Notes under the pieces: generated by a model
What the model was told of the DNA's origin: nothing
Databases searched by the model: none
The model's input: only the letters and a program-made list of their open reading frames with translations
Assembly: GCA_020746835.1 (NCBI GenBank)
Contig: JAGPNK010000008.1
Span: forward strand, 434,001 to 498,000
DNA length: 64,000 bases
Direction of reading: 5' to 3'
Source of the DNA: Stachybotrys elegans
Lineage: Eukaryota; Ascomycota; Sordariomycetes; Hypocreales; Stachybotryaceae
Part shown: positions 10,096 through 20,364 of the stretch, piece by piece
Numbering within the stretch: the stretch's first letter is position 1
Layout of the letters: every line of letters starts with the position of its first letter
Translations under genes and position numbers: made by a program

Positions 10096-11964
10096 ATGGA
10101 TTTCCACCGGCGACGGGTCGCCGGACTCGAGGCCTTCGAGCCTTCGTCCACGCTTGCTATCCGCGATCCCAGCCCAGCTTCCGACGAAGCCCAGACCACA
10201 TCGACCATCTCCCCGTACCACTCTCAACTCAATGGCGTCAACCAGCCCATGAACATGTACTTCGTCGACGTTCTGTGGTGGACTTTGGGTATCGTCGGCT
10301 TCATCATTCTCTCCATCCGCATCATCGAGATTCTGTGGGCTCAACTCCGCCATGTCTCGGCCATGTCTGCCCCTCGTGACAAGCAGGCCTACTGGAGGAA
10401 GGCCCAATGGAGCTGGATGCCCGGCGTCAAGAGGCACATCATGTACGCGCCTCTCTGGAGCAAGAGACACAACCGCGAGATTCGACTCTCCAGTGCCCTC
10501 AACATTGGCACCCTGCCCTCTCGCCTGCACACCATTCTCATCTTCCTCTACGTTCTGTGCAACGTCATCTACATGTTTTTCCTCAACTGGGCCAACCCCA
10601 ACCGCTATGCCTTCTGCGCTGAGCTCCGTGGCCGTTCGGGTACGCTGGCTCTCGTCAACATGGTCCCGCTCATCATCTTCGCTGGCCGAAACAACCCTCT
10701 CATCGGCATGCTGAAGATCAGTTTCGACACCTACAACCTCCTCCACCGTTGGATGGGCCGCCTGGTTGTCATCGAGACTATCATCCACACCATTGCCTGG
10801 GCCATTGTCGTGGTCGCCGACGGCGGTTGGGCGCTCGTCGCCCAGAAGCTCCGGGTCGACATCTTCCTCAACTCGGGCATGGTCGGCACCTTTGCCTTGT
10901 TTCTGATCATGATTCAATCTCTGTCGCCCGTGCGCCACGCCTTCTATGAGACCTTCCTCAACGCCCACATCTTCTTGGCCGCCGTCATCTTTGCCTGCAC
11001 CATGATCCACTGCGTTACGCCTCATCTCCCTCACTACCTCCCGCAGTTTCCTTGGGTCCTTGCCATCCTTTCCATCTGGTTTTTGGATCGCGTGGCTCGT
11101 GCAGCCCGACTTGTCTATGCCAACTACACTGGTCACGGCTTCACGGATGCCATCTGCGAGCCCATGCCGGGCGATGTTACGCGCGTGACGATCCGCCTCC
11201 CCCGACACATGAACATCAAGCCGGGTACTCACGCCTACCTGCGCTTCTGGGGCGCCAACCCCTGGGAAAGCCATCCCTTTTCCATTGCCTGGGTTGACCA
11301 CAAGTACAAGTCGCCTCTGCCCGTCTCGGAGAAGGAGCCGCTCGTCTCTGTCAACAACGCGCCCAGCACGACCGAAGTCTCGTTTGTCATTGGTGCTCAG
11401 ACCGGCATGACCCGCAAGCTCTACAATCTGGCCAAGGAGTCTCCAAGCGGCATCCGCATCAGAGCTGCAATGGAGGGTCCCTACGGTGGCCACCACAGCC
11501 TTGATTCTTACGGTCACGTGGTCCTTTTTGCTGGCTCTACGGGTATCACTCACCAGACGCCGTACGTCCGCCATCTTCTTGAGGGATATAACCAAGGCAC
11601 CGTCGCTACTCGCCGCGTCACGCTCGTCTGGATCATTCGCGAGTACGAGTCGCTGGAGTGGGTGCGTCCCTTCATGGACACCATCCTTCGGATCCCCAAC
11701 CGCAAGGATATTCTGCGCATTCACGTCTTCGTCACCCGGCCGCAGAACCCGCGCGATATTGTCAGCGCCAGCTCGACCGTCAAGATGTTCCCGGGACGAC
11801 CCAATGTTCCGCTGCTGCTGGTAAAGGAGGTCCAGGAGCAGATCGGTTCCATGTGTGTCACGGTGTGTGGTCCAGGTGCCCTGGCGGATGATGTGAGGGG
11901 TGCTGTGAGGGCAGTACAGGGCGACACAGTCGTTGATTTCGTTGAGGAGAGTTTCACGTGGTAG
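10096..11964 (+). CDS. ferric-reductase-like transmembrane flavocytochrome (FRE family)
   Basis: 622 aa, single exon. FRE-type proteins move electrons from cytosolic NADPH through FAD and two haems across a membrane to Fe3+ or a similar acceptor. In order: a polar N-terminus; about seven membrane segments from VLWWTLGIVGFIILSI onward; paired histidines in LHRWMGRLVVIETIIHTIAW and in HAFYETFLNAHIFLAAVIF, the pattern of haem ligands; the FAD site HPFSIAW; NADPH-site motifs EGPYGGHHSL and LFAGSTGITHQTPYV; and a C-terminal end DFVEESFTW. I place the start at 10096 because the open frame upstream has no ATG. It converges with the MET1 gene. Substrate cannot be told from sequence; a NOX-type oxidase is less likely from the ending and length. 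Confidence 0.88.
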   Translation: MDFHRRRVAGLEAFEPSSTLAIRDPSPASDEAQTTSTISPYHSQLNGVNQPMNMYFVDVLWWTLGIVGFIILSIRIIEILWAQLRHVSAMSAPRDKQAYWRKAQWSWMPGVKRHIMYAPLWSKRHNREIRLSSALNIGTLPSRLHTILIFLYVLCNVIYMFFLNWANPNRYAFCAELRGRSGTLALVNMVPLIIFAGRNNPLIGMLKISFDTYNLLHRWMGRLVVIETIIHTIAWAIVVVADGGWALVAQKLRVDIFLNSGMVGTFALFLIMIQSLSPVRHAFYETFLNAHIFLAAVIFACTMIHCVTPHLPHYLPQFPWVLAILSIWFLDRVARAARLVYANYTGHGFTDAICEPMPGDVTRVTIRLPRHMNIKPGTHAYLRFWGANPWESHPFSIAWVDHKYKSPLPVSEKEPLVSVNNAPSTTEVSFVIGAQTGMTRKLYNLAKESPSGIRIRAAMEGPYGGHHSLDSYGHVVLFAGSTGITHQTPYVRHLLEGYNQGTVATRRVTLVWIIREYESLEWVRPFMDTILRIPNRKDILRIHVFVTRPQNPRDIVSASSTVKMFPGRPNVPLLLVKEVQEQIGSMCVTVCGPGALADDVRGAVRAVQGDTVVDFVEESFTW

Positions 11965-12434
11965 TGAGGCAGACGGGGTTCGAAGGGTGAGGCGATAGAA
12001 CAAGAGTGCTTTGCATTGAGAGTACATACTTTCTTTCGATTTGTACATATTTACTTAACTCATATATAAATGGGGTAGACTGAAGCCCATTGGAGGGATA
12101 GAAGCGGCCGAGGGCGTTGCATACGTGGAATAGCGAGCATAGCATAGCATACAGTGTCTATTGCTAGAAGAAGGAACCAATTGAACAATTGAAGAACAAT
12201 ATCCTTGCTCGTATTGATAGACACGCGTGACATCAAGTGACGAATGAAATGAAGCGAAGCGAACCAAACCGCGGTGAAATCAGCTCATTTCTTCTAAATT
12301 TTCCTTTTCCAAACATTATCTGTATCTTCCTGCCTATTGTAACCGTCCATGACAAACCATCCGCCCAACTCCATTCATTTGTATCTTGAGCGTCACAGGA
12401 AAGAAAATGCAAAATGTACCAAAACATGCGGCGA
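11965..12434. other. convergent 3' region
   Basis: Lies between the ferric reductase (+) and MET1 (-) stops. It is A/T-richer than its neighbours. No gene seen. Confidence 0.5.
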
Positions 12435-14327
12435 TTACTCCTTTGCTAATACAGCAGCAGCCTCGCCCACCAGAACGTCGTCTACCTGGAGTCCGTCAAA
12501 CCCATCCTGGACCACCCATCGAGTGCCTTGGTCTCGCTTGTTCAGGTAATCGCAAGCATTGCCCACAACCAGTAGTCCCGGCGGCCGGCTGCCTTCGGCC
12601 TCGACAGCGGCCACCACGTCTGCCAGCGTCGTGCGGATGACTCTCTGGTCGGGACAGCTGGCGCGCTCTATGACGGCGCAGGGCGTGCTCAGCGGCCACA
12701 GAGCGCGGTGTCCCAGCGGGGATACGACGGTGGAGGAGCGACCATCGTGGTCGGCGGCGGCGGCGGGGTCTTCGGCTCCCGGAGTGGGCGGCCGACGCTC
12801 GACCTCGGTGGTGAGCTCCTCGACGAGGGCGGCGATGCGGTGAAGGGCCATGAGGAAGACGACGGTACGGCTGGCGACGTACTCGGGCGGCGTCGGGGGC
12901 TTGCCCTTCTTACCGGTGCCCGTGCAGATGAGGACCTGGTCGGCGACGTCGCGCTGGGTAGGGGGGATGGCGGCGAAGAGGGGCGCGCTGAGGGCGCTGG
13001 TGATGCCGGGGAGCACGGAGACGCGGGCGCCGAGGCCGCGGGCGCGGAAGAAGTCGACCTCCTCGCCGCCACGGCCGTAGATGAAAGGGTCGCCCTGCTT
13101 GAGGCGCAGGACGGTCTGGCCGGCCGAGACGCCGGCCAGCGCCATCTCGAGCAGCTCCTCCTGGGCGCGGTCGGCGTTGCCGGGGAACTTGCGGGCGATC
13201 TGGACGGGCGTGCGCCGCGGGATGAGGTCCAGCACGCCCGAGGGCACGAGCTTGTCGGCCAGGATGACATCGGCCGTCAGGATGGCCTTGTGCGTTGCCT
13301 GCGTGAGCAGGTCTGGGTGGCCGGGCCCGCTGCCGGCGAGGATGAGCTTGCCGACCTTGCGGCGGGGGATGCCGCTGCCGCTGCCGCTGTCGCCGCTGGC
13401 GTCCTCACCGCCAGGGACATCGTGGTCGTCGGTGTTGGGGGCGGGCTTTCTGGCGTAGGCTGCGAGGACGGCCTCGATGTCGTCGTCGCGGATGGCGGCG
13501 AGGCGCTTCAGGGGCCAGTACTCGCAGACCTGGGCGAGCCACCTCATCCTGCGGGTCTTGGCCTCCTCGGCGTCGTGCTCCAGCACGAGCCTGTTGAACT
13601 GGGCGGTCTGGTCGACAGAGTCATCGAGCTCGCCCAGGGCGGAGGCGGAGGCGGCATGGTGGTGCTGGCCCTCGTCGTGCTGCTGGATGCGCCTGCGCAG
13701 GGCGCCGAGGCGGTCGCAGGCGGCGCCCAGGTCCGCGGGCAGCGAGGAGGCAATGTCGCGGCGGATGCGGGAGGCGAGCTTGCACCCGCGGCCGTTGGTG
13801 GTGACGCCCACCTGCAGAGGGCCGTCTGAGTAGGTGGACAGCAGGGTGAACGTGCAGAGATGGGGGGCGTCGATGACATTGACGGGGATGCGGTTCCGGC
13901 GACACAGCTCGGAGATGTGAATGCCTATATAGCAATGGTGATTAGTCGATGTTTTGTCTTATAAAGGACACATGAGAGAGAGAAGCATTTTCTCCTTCGA
14001 CTCACTTTGCTCATCTTTGGGGCCGGATGTAACAAAGACGGCGTCGACGACACGGCCGACGTCTTCCCTGCCGAGGGTGAAGAGATGGGCGTCGTCAAAG
14101 TCCGTCTTGTGCCACTGCACGGCGCCGTCGTCGATGTGCTGCCTGAGCGTGGACGGCAGGTCTGCAGAGGCCGGGGCGAGGAGGACGGGCCGAGCACCGG
14201 CGTTGAGGGACTGGGTGCATCGCGTCGAGGCGAGTGCGTTGGACCCGACGACGAGGTGGATGTTGCCGGCGCAGTTGAGGGCCGCGAGCAGCGACGGCGA
14301 GGAGGAGGAGGAGGAGGAGATGGCCAT
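12435..14327 (-). CDS. MET1: uroporphyrinogen-III C-methyltransferase / siroheme synthase, MET1-like
   Basis: Exons 14327-14006 and 13924-12435 (intron GTGAGT..TATAG with GACTAATCAC branch site); 603 aa, near yeast Met1 (593). It methylates uroporphyrinogen III to precorrin-2 on the way to siroheme, the cofactor of sulfite reductase. The N-terminal ~220 residues resemble the Met8/CysG NAD-binding and dimerisation parts (IHLVVGSNALAS, then IPVNVIDAPHLCTF). Next is the SAM methylase: KLILAGSGPGHPDLLT, the glycine-rich LRLKQGDPFIYGRGGEE and VLPGITSALSAPLFAAIP. The first loop reads GSN where dinucleotide-binding relatives have GGG, so the N-terminal domain may not be catalytic. The splice restores DEQS|IHISELC. 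GC content is very high, giving long empty ORFs on the other strand. Confidence 0.9.
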
Positions 14328-15192
14328 GGTGTAGAAGACCAGGGGGGGGGGGTTTCACCTCGGGCCGTCGGGGGTGGCACTGAATGAAACTTTTGTCTGT
14401 CTCCCCCCGTGTGTGTGTGTGTTTGCTAGGAGCAGTGGAATGGTATGAAGGGTGATCTAGATAGAAATAATATGGAAATGTCGTTGACTTATTCGGCTGG
14501 ACCCCGAGGAGTGAATGAGTGAGTGCTTTTCATTCACTACCTAATGCTGGGCCAGACCTACGCCGAGCCGCCGTCGTCCGTTCGCGGTGGAATCAGAAGA
14601 GGGCGAAAAAGAGACAGGAAAGTAACTTTACGCCCTAGAAACAGCATTCAAAGTCAACGGATGTATTTTAGTTGGATGAGATGGCCCTGTGGGTGGCATC
14701 CAAGAATACATATATGTCGATATCGTGATGACCGGAGATGTCTTATTCAAAGTGTCGTCTAGCAAGCGATTGTTCAGTTCCTATCATGGTAATCTTTTTT
14801 TTTCCTATCTCATTTCCGCGGAGCTACTGGAGATGCGCAATCGCAAAGCTGCATTGTTCAATGGTTTTCCATATCCTTATCGAGCCGCCCACTCACAGCG
14901 TGGAATAATGAGCTAAAATGGTGTCATCCTCTTCGCCTCCCGATCGCTGCCCCGATAACCGCTGACACTCAACTCCCGTTTTGGTCCTCGTCGGCCAATC
15001 AGCAGTGCTCATTTGCCAATCACCAAATGGCACGCTGAGCCCCTCTATTGAGCCCCTCCATACAAACTTCAACTTGACAAGGTCGTCGTGGTGTAATGGT
15101 ATGTATACATGTTTTCCTACCTATTTCCCCTCATGGTCCCTTTCCAAATTGTACATATTCTACACATATTTTACATTCGCCTCGCTCGTTCT
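14328..15192. other. MET1 upstream region; RSM22 3' side
   Basis: No gene seen. It contains an 11-base G run at 14342-14352 and a (GT)7 run at 14409-14422 just upstream of the MET1 start. Near 15082 is a short tRNA-like stretch (GTGGTGTAATGGT) with no matching T-arm downstream. Confidence 0.45.
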
Positions 15193-17736
15193 CTACTCCT
15201 TCGGCGGCTGCTTCTCCCCCTCCAACTCCTCCAACTCCTCCAACTCCCTCCTCCTGGCTTCTTTCTCTTCCATCTCCATTTCCTCCCTCACCCTCGCCAG
15301 ATCCCCCCTCACTTCTTCATCCGCCATCTGCTCTTCCATCTGTTCCTCCGTCAACATCTGCTCCAGCGCCTGCTGCTTCGCCTGCCCCTTGACCTGCTCG
15401 CTCTCCTCGTCCTCCTCGGCTGCCATCTTCAAACTCTCACGTCTCTTGTTTGCCTTGCCCCTGGTCCTCTGCTCCTTGAGCGCCCGCTTCTCCGCCGCCG
15501 TCAGGGCTACACCCTTGAGCTTCTTGATATCGCCGGGCCCCTTGCCTGACCTGGGAACTCGGTGTGTCCTCGTCTTGGCTCCAAGAGCCCACAGGTCGCC
15601 CCAGTGAGACTTGCGCGCGTCGTGGTATGCGAGCTTGCTGGAGCTCTTGGTAACGGTCCACCGCTCAATCTTGCCCTCTGCCGTGCACATGTCCATGATG
15701 ACGTGTCCCTTGCGCTTTAGGGCTGGCAGAATCAACCGGGGCAGCGACTGCATGTCCGGCTTCTCCGTGGCCTCCTCGTAGCCTTCAAATGCCTTCTCCG
15801 AGGCTTCCTTGCCAGCCAGCTTCTTCTTGTGCTCCACGCCCCGTTGGAAGACCACATAGCTGAACTCTACCTCGCCGCGGTTGTCCTTGCTCCCGAGCAT
15901 CTTGTTATAGAATGCAGGCCGGATGAAGCGCTGAGAAAAGTGGCAGTAGTCCTTGCGCCCGATGCTCTTACCAGGAGAGCTGTACATGGGACAAACCTGA
16001 TGGTTCGTGCATGGTGCCACGATGTGTCCCTTTTCAAGCTCCCGAGGGAATCTAGCGTTGGCCTCTTCCACCTCGATCATCGGCTCCCCGGACTGAGGTA
16101 GCAGGAACCGCTTGAGTATCGTGTCGCGAACCTGTGCAACGGCTTCAAAGCCTCGAGGGTGTGCCTTTTCCACAATCACCAAAACACCTCCATCCTTTTT
16201 CAGTAGGCTCCACAGATTGTTGAGCACAGCTTGTCGGTAGTGTTCTTGTGTTTCTTTGAGGAACAAGTGAGACGCGATAATCACATCGTAACTTTTCCGG
16301 GCTTGCTGTTGGCCTCCCGAATCCAGGTTCTCCCCCTTATAAGTCGAATGCATGTAGTCGGGCAGGCGGGGCAGGAAAGTCGTCTCTGGGAGGAATGACT
16401 TGATGCGATTCCGTAGACGATCTGATCCCACCACCACCGTCTTGCGTCCCGGGGGATGTTCGCCAGTCACTTCGCCTCGCTCCCGAAGCATGTCCCACTC
16501 CGCTTGCAGGATCTGCTGCCACGCCACCAATCCTCCACCACCAGCACCGGCATCCAGAACGCTGAGCTCGCCCTCTTTGTCCTGTTTAAGTCGAGATTGC
16601 AGCCACTCGGGGCCCAGGCACTTTCTCACCTCACGCATAATGGACATAACGGAAGCGTACGCGGGTGGAAGATAGGCCGATAGAAAGGCGTCCGCCTCAA
16701 TCTCCGTCATGTGTTTCGTGTCCGGTGGAAGGCCCACTCCGGTCATGAACCCGTTTCTTCGCCAGTGAGGCGTGGCTGGAGATAGGGGGAGACCACTTCC
16801 GCCAAATGCTTCTTCTGCAGCTGCTTTGACGTGTCGAGGATGTGTTCGGCTGAGAAGTGTTCGGACCGGCTGGACCAGCTCTTCTTGCGGTAGGATCATC
16901 TCGATCGGATTGCCGTGGTACCGTCCCTCAATCGTGTAGGGGTGAAATCTCGTCCATTCGCCAACCTCCAAGTCGGCATCCTCAGCCACGGGCACGTATT
17001 CCTCCTCCTCTGGCCATTCGGGCCTCTCCTCTGCTTCCAGTTCGGATTCCTCTTCTTCCTCCTCCCGCTCCTTTGCAAGCTCTTCCTCCTCCTTCTGCTT
17101 CCTTTGGCTCTCCTCAAAATCCGCAGCAAGTTTCTGGAGGGCGTCGTACTCCCTCTGATTTCTCGCCACAGTCTCGATATACCCAGGTGTTTGGTGAAGC
17201 TGGATTGCGGGGTACTCTTCTTCGTCTCCTTCCCCCTCGCCCTTTTCTACCGTCTTTTGCGTGATCTCGTAGCTGACTTCCTCAAATTCGCCGCCTTCGA
17301 GTTGTCTCAGAATCGTTCCCTCGTTTTCTGGTCGGGGGGTGGGCTGCATCATGTCTGCATGCATGGGAATGCCCACATCTTCAGGGCTCGTCTCTCGTAA
17401 AGGGGGACCGTACAATCGTTCGTACAAGGCATATTCGTCCGCGTTCAGGTAGCCCTTCGGTAGGGTATCTCGAAATCGCTGCTTGGCTTCACGCACGACC
17501 CTCTCAATTTCTTCAGCGCTCGCACCAGATGAACCGGGTTCCGTTTGCCATAGCGCCTTCGAGGTTGAGAATGTGCGTGCGCGGAGCTGGGATTGCACCC
17601 TCGAAGCCTGTGATCGAGAAAGGCTTGAACCAAGCCCACTGCTCCTGTAGCTGCGGGCAGAGATTTGCGTCAGGGAAATGGAGAGAGGATTCCGGCACTT
17701 TGGGCACGCGCTGCGTAGCCTAGCTGCGGATAGCAT
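15193..17736 (-). CDS. RSM22: mitochondrial small-ribosome protein/assembly factor Rsm22 (METTL17 type)
   Basis: 847 aa, single exon. Rsm22 proteins belong to the mitochondrial small ribosomal subunit or its assembly, and keep a methyltransferase fold plus cysteines that bind metal in METTL17 relatives. The N-terminus is Arg/Ser-rich with few acids for about 60 residues, a mitochondrial presequence. A Glu/Lys-rich coiled-coil insert covers about 195-250. The SAM-fold motif LDAGAGGGG is at 394-402. Cysteines 576, 582 and 598 sit in CTNHQVCPMY and KDYCHFSQR. The last ~100 residues are a charged helix (RALKEQRTRGKANKRRE, then long EE/EM runs) that fungal versions often carry. The start ATG at 17736 directly precedes the presequence. 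Confidence 0.88.
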   Translation of the reverse strand: MLSAARLRSACPKCRNPLSISLTQISARSYRSSGLGSSLSRSQASRVQSQLRARTFSTSKALWQTEPGSSGASAEEIERVVREAKQRFRDTLPKGYLNADEYALYERLYGPPLRETSPEDVGIPMHADMMQPTPRPENEGTILRQLEGGEFEEVSYEITQKTVEKGEGEGDEEEYPAIQLHQTPGYIETVARNQREYDALQKLAADFEESQRKQKEEEELAKEREEEEEESELEAEERPEWPEEEEYVPVAEDADLEVGEWTRFHPYTIEGRYHGNPIEMILPQEELVQPVRTLLSRTHPRHVKAAAEEAFGGSGLPLSPATPHWRRNGFMTGVGLPPDTKHMTEIEADAFLSAYLPPAYASVMSIMREVRKCLGPEWLQSRLKQDKEGELSVLDAGAGGGGLVAWQQILQAEWDMLRERGEVTGEHPPGRKTVVVGSDRLRNRIKSFLPETTFLPRLPDYMHSTYKGENLDSGGQQQARKSYDVIIASHLFLKETQEHYRQAVLNNLWSLLKKDGGVLVIVEKAHPRGFEAVAQVRDTILKRFLLPQSGEPMIEVEEANARFPRELEKGHIVAPCTNHQVCPMYSSPGKSIGRKDYCHFSQRFIRPAFYNKMLGSKDNRGEVEFSYVVFQRGVEHKKKLAGKEASEKAFEGYEEATEKPDMQSLPRLILPALKRKGHVIMDMCTAEGKIERWTVTKSSSKLAYHDARKSHWGDLWALGAKTRTHRVPRSGKGPGDIKKLKGVALTAAEKRALKEQRTRGKANKRRESLKMAAEEDEESEQVKGQAKQQALEQMLTEEQMEEQMADEEVRGDLARVREEMEMEEKEARRRELEELEELEGEKQPPKE

Positions 17737-18117
17737 CTTGGAATACAGGTAAATTACACAATGGACGCAAACTCCCGTGGCAAATTGGTTTGCGATGGCG
17801 ATGTCGAAGCAGCATTTTTATCGAGTACCCTTGTAAGTGCTATACACGCTGTCACGTGCACGCGTATTCACAAATGCACAGCTCCTGATAGGCCAGATAC
17901 TCACAGCCGCAACCGGTCTCAGCAGGGATCAATCAAGACCCATTATCGTTTGGAAACAATCTACGACGTGAACACCGTCTGTCATTTCTGTTGACCCTTC
18001 ATGCCAGAAGTGACAATTAAGAATCCACACACCAAATGCTTCAAGCTAACTGCTGAATTAACAAAAGACCCTCCCCAAACGCCGAGCTACCTGCTGTAAA
18101 CATGATTTGGGGGCTGC
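17737..18117. other. intergenic: RSM22 upstream, thioredoxin 3' side
   Basis: 381 bases with no ORF or RNA pattern of note. Confidence 0.5.
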
Positions 18118-18888
18118 TCATTCCTCTCCCAGGTCAGCCAGCGTCTTGAACGCACTTCTCTGCGACGGCCGGGCACCATTCGCGTTGGCCGATCCCGTTG
18201 GCTTAGGAGGATCCTTGGGCCTGTGCACGTTGAACGAGGAAGCCTCAGCTGCCTTGTATGGGTCAACCTAAAACACCCAGTCAGCCGTCGACTCCTTTGG
18301 GCAGGTTTTATTCCTCCTTTTGGCTACGTGCCGAAAACAGAGACGCCAGATACAGTCCCACAATGATGATGAGGGCGTTGAGCAAGCCCGAGAAGTTGAG
18401 GCCGCCGCCCGAAGCCCGTGAACCGGCACCGCCGGGTCCGCCCAGGGTGCGGCCGGGTGTCTTGAAGAGGTCGCTCGCCTTGCCGCCGTCGGCGAGCTGG
18501 ACGGCCTTGCTGATGGCGCTGGCGAGCGCGGGTGGGTTGGCGCCCTTGATGGTCTCGACGCAGGTGCCCTTGTGGAAGATCATGAAGGTCGGCATGGCAG
18601 AGACGCCGTTGGCCCGAGAGATGCCCGACTGCTGATCGACGTTGACCTTGGCGAAGGCGACCTTCTTGGGCGACGAGTGTTCCTTGGCGAGGCGCTCAAA
18701 GTGAGGCGCAATCATCTTGCAGGGACCGCACCAGTCGGCGTAGACTGTCGCAACGTGTGTTAGTGGGAGTCCAAACCACCCCGGTGGCGGGGGCAGAGGC
18801 GAAATGCCTTACAGTCGGCGATTACGACGCTGGTGTCGGACAGCAGCGACTGCCATTGCGCTTCGGAAGCGATGTTTACGAGGCTCAT
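18118..18888 (-). CDS. thioredoxin-domain protein with C-terminal membrane anchor
   Basis: Exons 18888-18813, 18744-18332 and, if the last intron is spliced, 18267-18118; 212 aa. The thioredoxin domain fills residues 1-105: VVIADFYADWCGPCKMIAP with active-site CGPC at 31-34, FAKVNVDQQSGIS, and the cis-proline loop SAMPTFMIF. A Gly/Ala linker follows, then one hydrophobic segment, LLNALIIIVGLYLASLF, suggesting a membrane-anchored oxidoreductase facing the cytosol. Intron 1 is GTAAGG..GACAG with CACTAACAC branch site. Intron 2 (18268-18331) appears to be GC-AG (TCG|GCACGT..TTTTAG|GTT); splicing joins SLFS to VDPYKAAEASSFNVH and a 49-residue tail. Without splicing the protein ends 9 residues after SLFS, at ARSQKEE. 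The SPOUT gene is divergent, 498 bp away. Confidence 0.82.
18268..18331 (-). other. probable GC-AG intron in the thioredoxin gene
   Basis: 64 nt, phase 0 on both sides, donor TCG|GCACGT, acceptor TTTTAG, with GGCTGACTG as possible branch site 11-19 nt before the acceptor. Retention gives an early TAA. The GT four bases downstream would put a TGA two codons after the join. Confidence 0.5.
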
Positions 18889-19386
18889 GGTTGCTGGTGA
18901 GGGCGTACGCGGTAGGGTGAGTGCAGAGGGTGGTGGATGGAACAATCTGGACAGCTTAGTAGCAACGCTGGCCTCGCCTTTAGGTGGCGCGCGAAAAGTA
19001 CAAGGTACTTTGGCAGAAGCGGGACATGGCGCTTATCAATCCTATCACGTGTGGATGCTGCTGAATGCGGTAGGCGGTGATGTTCCGATAAACAATTCTG
19101 CCGGTTTTATTCTGCCCCCACCATGAGAATACTCCACTTATACGGTTCACCGACCCAGAAATCGCAAAGAAATCGGGATTTTGTTCAAGGTGTTTTGACA
19201 TTTCCCATTTTCCCATAAACTCGAGGGACTTGATATAAAATCTCTTGCTTCTTCTGAGAAACAAGGAATCTTCTTGCAAGTAAATCTTGCATTGCTATTT
19301 TCTCGATCGTCATCTACTGCAAATTGTGGTCGTGCTACCTGGGTCATTTCCTTTCAACTGTTGCGGAATATCAAAACGACAATTCA
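18889..19386. promoter_or_regulatory. bidirectional promoter region, thioredoxin / SPOUT gene
   Basis: 498 bp between two divergent starts. No ORF of note; individual sites cannot be assigned with confidence. Confidence 0.45.
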
Positions 19387-20364
19387 ATGGAGGGAGGAAG
19401 GAATTGGACCTTGTCCGTTGCCATTCCGGCTAGCATCCTCGCCAAGTAAGACACCCATACACAAAACAAGTTCTCAAAGCTGACCCTCCGCAGTGTAGCA
19501 ACAGCGGACCAACGCACCGCCCTGCCTGGTCGCATAGCCCGTGCTCTGGCTATCTTCTCCGTCGACGAGATCATCGTCTTTGACGACTCACCCCTGTCAT
19601 CGCGTCCTGCGCAGACAGACACTTCTGTATACACTGGAGATGTCGACCCGTGCCACTTCCTCACCCACATCTTCTCCTACCTTGAGGCGCCTCCCTTTAT
19701 GCGCAAGGCCCTCTTCGGCCTACATCCCAACCTGCGGATGACCGCCATGCTGCCCAGCTTAGAGACGCCGCACCACCCCAACCCAAACCAATGGATCCCC
19801 TACAGGGAAGGCGTCACAGTTGCGGGCAGGACCAAGTCGGGAGGCGGCACCATCGTCGAAGTTGGTATGGAGAAGCCCGTGGAAATCGACGAGAAGATCC
19901 CGCCGAAGACACGAGTTACCCTCAAGATGCCCGACGACGAGTCCGAGACACCCGAATGTGTGCATCCGGATGCCCCCAGAACCGAGGGCGGCTACTACTG
20001 GGGCTACAACGTCAGGAGATGCGCCTCACTTTCTGCCGTCTTTACAGAATGCCCCTACGAGTCCGGCTACGATCTCAGCATTGGCACCTCGGAACGAGGC
20101 AACCCAGCATCCCAAGTGTTTCCTTACTCCAAGAGGGTCAACTTTACCCATCTTCTCATGGTTTTCGGTGGCCCCAGAGGCTTGGAGTATGCCGCCATGA
20201 ATGACGCCGAGCTGGATAAGATGGGCATCAAGGGACCGCGCACCAAGGAGCTGTTTGACCACTGGGTTGATGTGCTCCCGAACCAGGGGAGCAAGACGAT
20301 ACGCACAGACGAAGCCGTCTATATTGCCCTATCGACCTTGAGACATGTCTGGGACTCGAGTTAA
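19387..20364 (+). CDS. SPOUT-type RNA methyltransferase (DUF171, C9orf114/SPOUT1 family)
   Basis: Exons 19387-19445 and 19494-20364 across a 48-nt GTAAGA..GCAG intron; 309 aa. SPOUT1-type proteins have a trefoil-knot SAM methyltransferase fold; the human member is an RNA methyltransferase linked to spindle function. The start gives WTLSVAIPASILAN|VATADQRT, the family's opening strand, then GRIARALAIFSVDEIIVFDD. Further landmarks are DPCHFLTHIFSYLEAPPFMR, LFGLHPNLRMTAMLPSLE, PYREGVTV, GGYYWGYNVR, TSERGNP and MVFGGPRGLE. The intron restores this N-terminal core, which supports the ATG at 19387. Such proteins often carry a longer charged N-terminus; this one begins directly with the domain. Confidence 0.88.

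Noticed and set aside
9874..12048. 724-codon open frame on the minus strand opposite the ferric reductase gene
   Set aside because: Its Arg/Asp/Val/Gly-rich composition without motifs is what the complement of GC-biased codons produces. The plus strand has clear haem, FAD and NADPH motifs.
12708..13829. 373-codon plus-strand frame opposite MET1
   Set aside because: Gly/Ala/Glu/Val-rich shadow of a GC-rich gene; no domain, while the minus strand encodes the SAM methylase.
15080..15150. tRNA-like start (GTGGTGTAATGGT)
   Set aside because: It resembles an A-box, but no anticodon stem, T-arm or GGTTCGA-type B-box follows within about 100 bases.
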